From positions 322,501 to 386,500 of the forward strand of contig JAIUJO010000070.1 of the NCBI GenBank assembly GCA_023846275.1: a stretch of 64,000 nt of DNA, written 5' to 3'. The stretch comes from Vanilla planifolia. Its lineage: Eukaryota; Streptophyta; Magnoliopsida; Asparagales; Orchidaceae. Position 1 is the first letter of the stretch. The number at the start of each line of letters is the position of its first letter. Made by a program: the position numbers and the translations under genes. Shown in pieces: positions 53,221 to 64,000 of the stretch. The notes beneath the pieces are model-generated. The model was not told the origin of the DNA and made no database searches. It saw nothing but the letters and a program-made list of their open reading frames with translations.

Positions 53221-56200
53221 TGCTTGCATATATGTGTGTAAGTGCATGTGTGAAGGTATCTATGTGCATGAAAATGCTCATATATGCACGTGTGTATATA
53301 CATTTCTTCGTGTGTGTGTGAGTGTGCATGTTCTCACATGGTTATGTGTGTGTGTTCTAGTGGGTGGGTTCTATTGCATGTGTCAGCATGTGCATTTGTC
53401 TTATGCTTGTATGTGCATACTTATGTGTGTGTTTGTGTGCATGCATTTATGTATATGTGCAAGCTTGAGTGTGTGTGTGTGAACATGTGTTTGTATGTGC
53501 ATGTGCATGTTTATGCATATGTGTACTTGTGTGTGTGAGTGTGTGTGATTGTTTTTATTTGTGTGCACATGTATGTGCTTTCATGTGTGTACATATGTGT
53601 GAGTGTGTTGTGTATGAGTGTGTGTACGTGTGTGAGTCTGAACATGTGTGCGGTTTTACGTGCATGCATGTGTGTGCAAGCATTCAGGTGCTTGCATGCA
53701 TGCATGGGTGTGTGCATGCATTTGTGTTTGTATGTTGATGTGTGTCTTTTCATGTGGATATGTATGACTGTGTATATTATTGTTGGTATGTGCATGTATT
53801 TGTGTGCGAGTGTGTGCAAGTGCACTCATGTGTGCTTGCATGTTATGCATGCATGCATGCATTTGTGTGTGTACAAGCACATGTGTGTATGCATCTATGT
53901 TTTCAAAAATGCATGTGTTCTAGAGTGTGTTCGTACGTGTGCATGATCTTGTGTGTCTATGTGTAAGTCTATGTGTATGCATGTGTGCTAGCATGTGTAT
54001 GTGTAGCTTTCCACATGCATATGTATGCTTGTCTTTATGTGTCTATGAGCAAGTGTATATGTCTGTATTTGTTTGTGTGAGTGTTTATTTGTGTGGTTGC
54101 ATGCATACATTGTGCTAAGGGGGTTGTATATGTTAGTGTTTGTGTTTGTGAGTGTGCATATGTGCTTAAGTGTTTGTGTGAGCACGTGTACACTTGTGTG
54201 TTTGGTTGCATGGTTGTGTGCGTCCATGTGTGTGTTCATGTGCATTAGTGTGTGTGGATTTGTGTCTGCATATATTCTTTCTTGTGTGTCTGGATGCATG
54301 TGCCTCTATGAATGTGGGTGTTTATGTATATTGTGTGTGTGTAAGTGTAAATGTGTGCATTCATGTGTTCATGAGTCTCTACATGTGTGTGTGTACTTGT
54401 GCACATGTTTGTGAGTGTGCATACATATGAGCATGCATGTGTGCATGTGCATGTTCATGTGCTTATGCATATGTGTGTGCATGCACTTTAGTGTGCATGT
54501 TCACGTGTCTGTATGTGTATGAGTGTTTTTGTAAGTAAATGTGCATGTGTTTGCACCTGTGTGTGCTTGTGCATGTGTGTATTATTGTGTTTGTATGCAT
54601 ATACATGTTTCTGTGTTGACGTGTGCATGTGCACCCATATGAATGTGTGTGTCTGTGCATGTATCTATTTGTATGTGTGTTCTTACATGCATGTGTGTGT
54701 GTACATCTTTGTGTGTGTGTGTGTATACAAGCATCTTTTTGTGTGTACATGCATTTGTGTGTATTTGTGCACACATGTGTCTGTGTGTGAGCACATGTTT
54801 CTATGTGTGTGTATGCATGCACTTGTGTGTGTCTATAAATTCATGCTCAAGCGTATATGTGTGAGCATGTGTATGCATGTGTGGGTGCGTGGGTCTATTT
54901 TTGTGCATGTTCACATGTGTGTGTGTGAGTGCACTTATGTGTGTGGTTGTGCATATACATGCATGTGCAATCTTATGTTTGTGTGCATCTATTTGTGTAC
55001 ATGATTACTGATGTGTGTGTATGTTTTTCTTGCATTTGTGAGTGTTTGTGTTTGTGTGTACATATGCATGTCTTTGTGTAAGTATGGATACATGTCTGAG
55101 AGCCCTTATGTGTACAAGTGCATATGCCTATGCCTATGCATGTGTTGTGTCAAATTAAGCCTATGCTTGTACCTATGCTATGTTGCTTGCACTTATGCAT
55201 ATGTGCTAGTGCATGTGCATATATATGTGTTCATGGGTGTGAGTGTGTGTGTGCATGTGTGTGGGTGGGTGCATGCTTATGTCCATGCCATGTATGTCTA
55301 CAAACATTCATGTTTGTGTGCATGTGTGTATATGAGCTTGTGTGTAGATATGTATGTGTAATGTTTGTTTGTGTGTGTACATGTGTGCACACGTGGTGTG
55401 CACTTGTGTATGTTTTTTGTGTGTGGGTGTTTTTATGTGTGTGTGTGTGTATATTTGTATACATGTGCACGTGTGTGCATAATCATGCATGTGTGTGTAG
55501 GCATGTATTTGTACATGTGTGTGTACACATGTATATACATTTGCTTACATGACCACATGTGTGCATGAGTACATGCATTCATGAGTGCACACCTATTTGT
55601 GTGCCTATGCCTCTATTTGGGTTTACGTCCATGTATGTTCATTTGTTCATTTTTGTGTGTTTCTACGTGCATATGTGTACAATTGGGTGTGTGTTAGTAT
55701 GCATCTGTTTGCATGTCTATATGTGTACATGTGCATATCTATGGACGTGTGTGTGCTTGTTAGTCTTTTTTTGTGTGGCGTGTATGTGTACATGTGTGTT
55801 AATACATGTGTGTGTGTGTATGTGTGTATGTGTGTGCATTATTGTGTGTGTTTGGGTGCTTTTGTGTGCATGAATGTGTGTACATGTGTATGTGTGAGTG
55901 CACAAGGTACATGTTCGCATGCATTATTATAGATGTGTGTGTGCATGTGTTTGCATGTATGTGAGCTTGCATTCTCTTGTGTGTATGTGTGGGTGTTAGT
56001 GTACAGATACAAATACACCCATGTGTGCATGCATGCATGCATGATTGTGTGGTTGTATGCATGTATATGTGTGTTAGTTTCTATATGCATGTGCATGTGT
56101 TTTTTTGTATGTGTATGTGTGTGTCTGCATACATGTGGATTTTTGTGTGTATGTGCATGTATGTGAATGTGTGTGTGAGTGTGTGTCTAAGTGTTCTTGT

Positions 56201-59200
56201 GTGGGTGTTGTATGTAAGTGTGCATGTGTTCGTGCATGTGTGTGTCCATTTGCACACATGTACATGAGTGTGTGGGTCTATCTACATGTGCATGTGTGTG
56301 CACACGTAGGCATATGTGTGTGAGTAGGAGCATGTCTCTATGTGTGTATAAGCATATGATTATGCATGTGTGTGTACAAGTATGTGTGTGGATGTGTTTC
56401 CATGCACATGCATGTGCATGTGTGGGGGGCATGTCAGCATATGTGTGTACAAATGTGTGTGCTAAAGCCATTCATGATGTAAGAGTGCGTGAGTGTGTGT
56501 TTCTGTATGCGTGTATGTGCATGTATGTGCATGTGCTTATATGTGTGTCTGTGCCTGTGGACACAACTACATGAGCGTGTGTGAGTGCATGTGTGTCTCT
56601 ATGTGTTCATGTGTGTTGGGTGCATGTGGGTGCTTGTGTGTGTATGTGTGAGGGTATATGTGCATTTGCATATTTGTTCACATGTAGGCACATGTGTGTG
56701 TATGTAGGTGCATGCATGTGTGTGTGTTTATGTTTTCGTGTCCATGCATGTGATTGTACATGCATGTGTGCATGTGTGCACATGTGTTCATTTGTGCATG
56801 CATGTTTGTATGTTTGCTTTTGTGTGTATGTGTGTGTGTGTGTGCTTATTTTTGTGAGCATATGTACTTTTGTGTGTTTTGGTGTACACATGTTTTTATG
56901 TGCATATGTGTGTACATGTGTGTGTGCATGTTAATATGTGTGCACATGTGTGTACATTCATGTGTGCTAAAGCACACACGTGGTGTAAGCATGCTTGAAT
57001 GCATGTTTGCATACATGCATGCCTATGTGTGTGTGTGTGTGTATGTTTGTGTACATGTGTATGAGCCTACATTTGTGCATATGTGTGCATGCATCATTAT
57101 TATGTGTGTGTATGCAGTTGTGCAAGTGCATATCTGCAGTTTTGTGCACATGAGTGAGTGTGTGTGCGTGTGTTTATGTGCATGTGTTCATGTGCTTATA
57201 TGCTTGTGTGTCTACCTTTGTGTGCACATGTGTGTGCATGTGCATGTGTGTGTGTGTGCATGTGCATATGGAGTGTGAGTGAGTGTGTTTGTACTTGACA
57301 GTGTGTGTTGGTGCATGCATGTGCACTTATGTGTATGCATTCATTTGTGTGTTTGTGTGGTTGTGTGAGTGTTATATTTTGTATGTGCTTTTATGAGGGT
57401 GTACATGTCATGTGTGTGTGTCCACACATTCATGCATGTGCGATGCTTGTGAGTGTGCATGCATGTGCGAGTACATGTACCTATGTGTGTTTGCATGTTT
57501 GCTTGTTTGAATGATTTTGTGTTTGTGTCTATGTGTACATGTGTGCACCTATGTGTGCATGCGTGTTGCTGTGTGTGTCTGTACATAGGTGTGTGATCAT
57601 GTGTGCATGTGTGCATGTGCACATACCTATTCATAGGCACAAGTGTGGCTGTATGACTATTTGCATGCATGTGTGCATGTGTGTTCATGTGTGTGTGGGT
57701 TTAAGTGTGTGTGCACATGCATGTGCATGTTTGTATGTTCTTTGTGCATAGTTATGTGTCAAGGTGTTGTATTTAGTGTGTGTTTTCATGCATACATGCA
57801 TGTGTATGTGCACATGGGTGTGTGTACGTATATGCACATGTGTGTGTCGGTGATTGGATGGGTGTGTTTGTGTTCATTTGTGTTTAGGTATGTGTTTGTG
57901 CTCATTTGCATGCATGCATGCTTGTGGGTGTGCATGTGCATGTGGATGTGAATGCATGCACATGTCTTTATGTGGGTACATGTGTCTTTTCTTATGTGTT
58001 CATGCATGTGTGCATGTGCATGTGTGCATGTGCATGTGTGCATGCTTTTGCATATGTGTGCATATGTGTGTGCTAAGTGCATGCATGTGAGCATGTGTGC
58101 GCATGTGTGCATGCATTTCACAACACGTGTGTGTATCTGGGTGTGTGTGTGTGTGTGTATGAGTATATGTGTGTACATGCATGCATGTGCAAATTTGTGT
58201 GTGTCTGTATGTGTTTATGTGTACTTATATGTGTGCGTGCTTGCATCCATGTAGGTGTGCATGTGCGTGTGCCTATGCACACAGGTGTGTGCAGGTGTGT
58301 GCTTATGCATGCATATCTGTGTGTGTGCATGTTTGTATGTGAGAGTTAGCATGTGTTTGCAAGCACGTGTGTGTGTGTGCATGCATGAGTGCATATTTGT
58401 GTGTGTAAATGTGTTCATGTGAGAATGTTCATGCATGTGCATGTGAGTGTGTGCATTTGTAGAAGTGTGTGTGTGTGTGTGTGTACATGAACATATGTGT
58501 TAATGTTATTGCATATGCATGCATGTTTGTGTTTGTATTTACACATGTGTTCATGTGTGTGTCTATGTGTGGATGTCTGTAAGTATGTTTGTGTATCTTT
58601 GTATGTGTGTGTGTGGGGGCGAGTGTTTATATGTGTGTGTGCATGTTTACATGTGCAAGCATTTGTGTGTGTGTGTGTGCAAGTGTGTGTGAGTAATTGC
58701 ATGCATGTGTGCTTGTGTTTATGTGCATGTGTGAGAGCAAATGTTCATGTTTGTGTGTGTGTGCATGCATATGTTTGTGCATGTGCATGTGGGTATGTGT
58801 GTGCATGTTTGTTATGTGTAAGTGCATGGGTGTATGTGTGCATGTGTGTATAATTGTTTGTAGGTGTGTATGCATATGTGCACTGGTGTGTAAGTGCATC
58901 TATGCACATGTATGTTTGTGTGGGTGTCCGTGTGCTTGTTTACGCATGTGTGTGTACGAGTGCTTGTGTGTGTGCATGTGTGTTTCAATGTTAGTGTGTG
59001 TTTGTGTGTATGTGTGTGCATGCATGTTTGTGTGTGCATGTATGTGTGTTTGTGTGCATGTGGATGCATATACGTGTGTGTGTGTGCATGTGTGTGTATG
59101 GATGTCGGTGTGCATGTGTGTGCACATGCATATATGTGAGTGCACATCTATGTGTCCATATGCATGTGAGTGTGTGGAAATGCATGGTTGCATTTGTGTG

Positions 59201-61620
59201 TGTGTGCATGTGTATGCATTTGTGTGCTTATATTTGTTTGCATGTGTGTGACCATTTTTGCATGTGTGAGCTCATGTGTGTGCAAATGTATGCCATGTAT
59301 TTGGTGTGCTGTGTGTATGTTTGTGTCCATGCATTGTTTTGCATGCCTACATGTGTGAATATTTGTGTGTGTGTGTGTGTGTTTAGGCTTGTACATGAGC
59401 ATAAGTGTGCATATATAAGCATGTGCATGCATGTACATTTGTGTGTGTGCATGTGTGCATGCATGTGTGTGTAAATGTGTGTGCATGCATATGCATATTT
59501 GTGTATGTGTGTGAGAGTGCATGTGTGTGCATGCATGTGTTTAAGGTTGTGTGCACATGTATGTGTGTGTGTGTGTGCATGTACTTGTATATGAATGTGT
59601 TGTGTATGCAATGTGATTGTGTTTGCATTTTTGAAAGTATGCATCCTTGCATGTGTGTGTGTTTGTTTAAGTATGCCTGCATGTGCATGTGTGAATGTGT
59701 GCATGTGAGCATGTGTCTATTTGTGTGTGGTTGTAGGTTTGTTGGTGCAAGTGGGCATGCTTATTGTGTGTTTGGGCATGTGTTTCTTCTCTTGTGTGTG
59801 TACAATTGTGTTTTCAAGTGCATGTGCATGTAGGCACATTTGCACGAGTGTATACATCTATTTGTGAGTGCATAACTACATGTGTGTGTATATGTGGGTG
59901 TGTGTTTATGCATTTGGGTGCATATGTCTACATACTTGTGTGAATGTGCATGTGTTTGTTTGTGCTTGTGTGTGTATGTGCATGTGGGTCCATGTGTGCA
60001 TGCATGTGTAGGGGAATTTGTATGTGTGTGTGTGAGTGTGTGTATGTGCATTTTTGTATGTGTGTGTGTGAGTGCATGAGTGTGTGTGTGTGTACATGTG
60101 TGTGCATGTGTGTGCATGTACGATATCCATATGTGTGGATTTTAGTGTTCCTATATATGTGTGCATGTGCACCTGTGTGTGCATCCACGTGTTTGTGTAT
60201 GCCTTTCCATGTGTATGTGGGTAAGTTTGCACGTGCAGAAATGTGTTCGTGTGCTTATGTGTGAATGTGCATGTGCACTTGTGTGTGTGTAAGTGTGCTT
60301 GTGTTCAAGTGACATCACGTTTGAGTGTCCATGTCTCTGTGTGTGTGATAAAGAGTGTGTGTGCATGCACAACTATGCTTTTTTGTGCGTGTGAGTTTAC
60401 ATGGATGTACATGTGCTTAGATGTGCAATTGTATGTGCATATGAGTGCATTTATGTGTGAATGTGAGCTATTATTTATGCATGAATGTGTGTATGCATTT
60501 GCGTGTATGAGTGCATGTGCATGTGCGTGCATGCACATGCATACATATGTGTGTCCATGTGTGTGTGACTGGGTGCATGCATGTATGTGTGTGCTCATAT
60601 GCATGTCTCTGGGTGGGCATGCATGTGTGTGTACTAATACATGTGTTTTTGTGCATGCATATAACTTTTTGTGTGTGAGTGCCTCTGAGGATGTGTGTGT
60701 GCTTGTGCATTTATGTGCATGTGTGCTAGTGTGTTTATGTGCATGTGTTCTTATGTGTTTATATGCATTTGTGGTTTTGTATGCATAAGTGTGCATGTCT
60801 TGTACACACATGCAGGCATGTGTGCCCATGCTGATATGTGTGTGTGTTTGCATGCACATCTGTTTGTATGTATTTGTTTTTGTACTTGTGTGACTGCTTG
60901 CATACATGTAAATGTGGGTGTATGCATTTGCATTTGTGCATGTGTGTGTGATTATGGCTTTATGTTTGCATGTTTGTACATATCTATGTGTGTATGTGTG
61001 TGTTTATGTCTAGATGTATGTGCATGTGTACATGTGTGTGCATGTGTTGTTTAGTGTGTGTGCATGTGCATGTGTGTGTGTGATTGTGTGTGTGCATGTG
61101 TGGGTGTAGAAGTGTGTGTTAGTGAGTGTGCTTGTGTGTAGGCATGTGTGTGTGTGTGTGCATGTCTGTATGTGTGAGCATGAGTGTATGTGTGTGTGTG
61201 TGTGCATGCATGTGTGAGTGTTTTCATGTAAGTGTGTGGGTGTGCATATGCATGTGTATGATTGTGAATATTTGTATGCATATATTTGTGTGTGTTTCTG
61301 TGCATGTGTGAGTACATGTGTCTATAGATGTGTGTGTCCATGTAGGCATCTATGCATGTCCATGTGTTTGCATGCATGCATTCTCTTATGGGTGTGCATG
61401 TTTTTGTGTGTCTAGTAATATGCTCACTTGTGTGTCTATGCATACATGTTTGTGCTTATTTTTGTGCATGTGTCTATGTACATTTTCAATTGTGTTTTGG
61501 AATTATTTTTTCCATGTGTTTATGCAAGTGCATGTGTGTCTTTTGTGTGTGTGTGAGTGTATGCACATGTGCACGATATTGTATGCATGTGAGTGCATGT
61601 GTGTGTGTGCATGTGTGAGT

Positions 61621-61700
61621 GCATGTGTGAATGCATTTGTGTGCTTGTGCATGTGTGTGCATGTGTGAATGCATCTGTGTGCTTGTGCATGTGTGTGCAT
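61621..61700. repeat. 38-bp tandem duplication
   Basis: GTGTGAATGCATTTGTGTGC at 61,625 and GTGTGAATGCATCTGTGTGC at 61,663 begin two copies that differ by a single T-to-C change over the unit. Confidence 0.9.
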
Positions 61701-64000
61701 GTATTTGCATGGGTGTGCTTCTATGTGTGTTTATGAAGAAGTGTGTGCATGCTACATGTATGCACTTGCATGTGTCAGTACATGTGCATGCATGTGTATG
61801 TACATATATGCATGTTATTTTGTGTCCATGTACACAAGTGTGCATGTACGAGTTTATATCCATGCATCCATGTGGGTGTATATGGGTTTAGTTATTTGTG
61901 TTTGTGCAAGTGTGTGCATGCATGTGTGTTTGTGGTTGTGATCATGTGCCTCTATTTACTTGTGTGTGTGTGTGCTTGTTTGTGTATCTATAGGTGTGTA
62001 GGGTTGTGTTGCATGTGTGTATGTATGTGTGCGTGTGTATGCATGTATTCGTGCTTATATGTGGAAGTGAGTGTGGTGTCTAATTGGGTTTCTGCATGCG
62101 TGTGTGTGGGTGTGTATGTGTGTATATGTGTTTGTATGTATTAGCATGCATGTGTGAGTATGCTTGTGTGCATGTCTATGGACACACAAGTGTGTGTTCT
62201 CGCTTGTGTGAGTTTGTGCATGTGTGTCTACAAAGGTGTACCATGTCTACATGTGTATCTTCATGTATGTGTGTGTGTGTGTATGCATGCATGATTTTGT
62301 ATGTACATGTCTTTGTGCATGGTGTGCTTGTGTGTGTGCATGTGCATGTGAGCATTTTCTTATAAACATATTTGTATGTGTGTGCATGCATGCAATTTTG
62401 TGCTTATAAACTGAGTTGTATGTGTGTGTGTGTGTGTGCTTGTGTATGCACATGTGTATGTGTGTGTGTGTACCTATGTGTGCATGCATGTGTGGTTATG
62501 TGTGTGTGTACTTGTGTGTGAGTGTGCTTGCATGCATGTTTATTAGTGTTTATAGGTGTGTGCATATGTGTGTGAGCGTGTGCATGCATGAGTGTGTTCA
62601 TGTGTGTGTACGGGTGTGTGTGAATGTGTGTGCATGTCTTTGCACGTGTGCCTATGTTCATGCATACATATATGTGCATGTTTGTGTGCATGCATGTGTG
62701 TGGATTTGTGTGGGCATGGTTGTTTGTGTGTGTGTATGCATATATGCATGCATGTGTGCTTGAGGGTGTGTGTGCATGCCTATGTTTGTGTGTTTATGTG
62801 CTTGTGTATGTGTTTGTGTACTTATATATGTGTGGATGTGTATTGGTGTTTGTGCTTGTGTTTTTTTGTGTGTGTAGATGTGTGTGTATGTACATGCATG
62901 TGTGTGCATGTGCATGTTTGGGTGCAAGCATATATGAATGCATGCGTTTGTGCATGTGTGTGTGTGCATGCTTATGTGTGTTGATCTATGTGATGTCTAT
63001 TTGCATGTATGTATCTATGTCTTTGTGCACCTATGTGTGCTTATGTGTGTGCATGTGTCCTTACAAGTGTATGTATGTGTGCATGCTATTGTATATACAT
63101 TAGTTTAGGTGTGCTTGTCAATGTGTGTGAGCATGTGAGCATGTGTGCATTGGTGTTGGTGTGTGTGTGTGGGTGCATGTATGTGTACATGTGTGCATGT
63201 GTGTAGTTGTGTGTGTGTATACATGTTTGTGAGAGTGTGGTTATCTTTGTGTGTGTGTATGTCAATAGGCTTGAATGTCTATGGGGCTTGTGTGTGTGTG
63301 TGTGCATATCTGTATGTGTCCAAATTTATGTATATTCATTTATGTGCATGCATGAGCATATGTCCATGCATGTGTGTTTATTTGTTTGTACTATGCTTGG
63401 GTGCTTGTCTTTCTGTATTTGTTGATGTGTGGTTGCATTTGTACACAAGTGTGTGTGTGTGTGTGTGAGTATTCTTGTGTGTGTGTTTTTTGCATTTGTA
63501 CGTGCATGCATGCACATCTATGTGCACATGTGTATGTGTGCTTGTGTATGTGCATTTTTATGTGTTAGTGTATGTGTGCATGTGTGTGTATGTGTGTGTG
63601 TGTGCATTCTTGTGTATGTGTATGTGTGTACAGGCATGTGCTTGTGTATGAGAGTATGCATTTGTGTGTATGCATACATGTGCACATGCATATGTGCATT
63701 CATGATCATTTGTGTGCATGTGTTTGTGTGAGTGTGTGTGCCTATATGTGTGAGTACAAGTACGTGTTCCTATGCAGGTGCATGTGCTTGTGTGTTTGTG
63801 TGTATGTACGTGTGCATGTGTGGGTCTACACATGTATATGTGTGCACATGCTTGTGTGTGTGCTTGTATGAGTGTGTGTTTATATGTATGTGTGTATGTG
63901 TGCATCTAATTATGTATTTGCTTGTCTTGATGTGTGTGTATGTGCTTGTGTATTTGCATGTGCGTGTATTTGTGATAATGTGTGTGTGTGCTTGTGTACA

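Larger units (their letters stand above)
39739..64000 (-). repeat. Long TG-sense alternating array, right arm
   Basis: The + strand is TG with CA, TA and rare CG, the reverse-complement vocabulary of the left arm, continuing past the window end. It starts directly after the TTC tract with no transition zone. No gene, tRNA or rRNA is seen. Long Cys/Val/Met-rich (+) and His/Thr-rich (-) open frames are by-products of the repeat. Segmental duplications inside it are listed separately. Confidence 0.95.

Noticed and set aside
53690-53800. Inverted match between the right arm (ATATTATTG word) and the ATAATAT-containing region near 7,980 and 10,141
   Set aside because: Only short words align by eye. 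Without a scored alignment it cannot be separated from background similarity of CA/TG sequence.
39739-64000. Similar Cys-rich (+) and His-rich (-) open frames in the right array that superficially resemble metal-binding or keratin-like proteins
   Set aside because: The composition is forced by TG/CA dinucleotides; there is no regular cysteine spacing such as a zinc finger or metallothionein would show.

Overview
This is a eukaryotic, non-coding, repeat-dominated window. I see no intact protein-coding gene, no rRNA or tRNA gene and no CRISPR array. The best lineage clue is a decayed Ty1/copia LTR retrotransposon on the minus strand (about 33.4-37.5 kb). It has a primer-binding site matching the 3' end of initiator tRNA-Met, as is common in plant copia elements, and plant-type gag motifs. 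A land plant, probably with a repeat-rich genome, is therefore the most likely source; the species cannot be named from this sequence.

Layout: (1) 1-~23,030, a very long CA-sense low-complexity array of CA dinucleotides mixed with TG, TA and rare CG, so that purines and pyrimidines mostly alternate. (2) ~23,030, an abrupt switch of strand sense at a short hairpin. (3) ~23,040-28,830, the same vocabulary in TG sense. (4) ~28,836-29,546, CA sense again; this block is colinear with 13.85-14.55 kb. (5) 29,546-33,391, an AT-rich, strongly diverged tandem satellite of about ten monomers averaging about 387 bp. (6) 33,392-~37,540, the minus-strand copia derivative: long 3' LTR, polypurine tract, broken gag, primer-binding site and an internally deleted 5' LTR; pol is absent. 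(7) ~37,541-39,738, about 2.2 kb of imperfect TTC/GAA tract. (8) 39,739-64,000, a TG-sense array running off the window end.

The CA/TG arrays are not featureless. By aligning rare words at near-constant offsets I find a 2.14-2.20 kb tandem duplication (about 7.0-11.3 kb), a 1.13-1.15 kb tandem duplication (about 51.07-53.2 kb), a duplicate pair about 15.0 kb apart (13.85 and 28.84 kb), and many short exact or near-exact tandem duplications (16, 18, 30, 38, 56 and 62-64 bp). The array therefore seems to grow by segmental tandem duplication at several scales, on top of dinucleotide slippage and transition-type mutation.

Nothing here works together as a gene system. The most notable signal is the architecture: about 54 kb of alternating pyrimidine-purine DNA whose strand sense flips three times, interrupted by a ~10 kb island of satellite, retrotransposon and homopurine-homopyrimidine tract. 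All alignments were done by eye; a self dot-plot and long-read checks would decide the larger claims.
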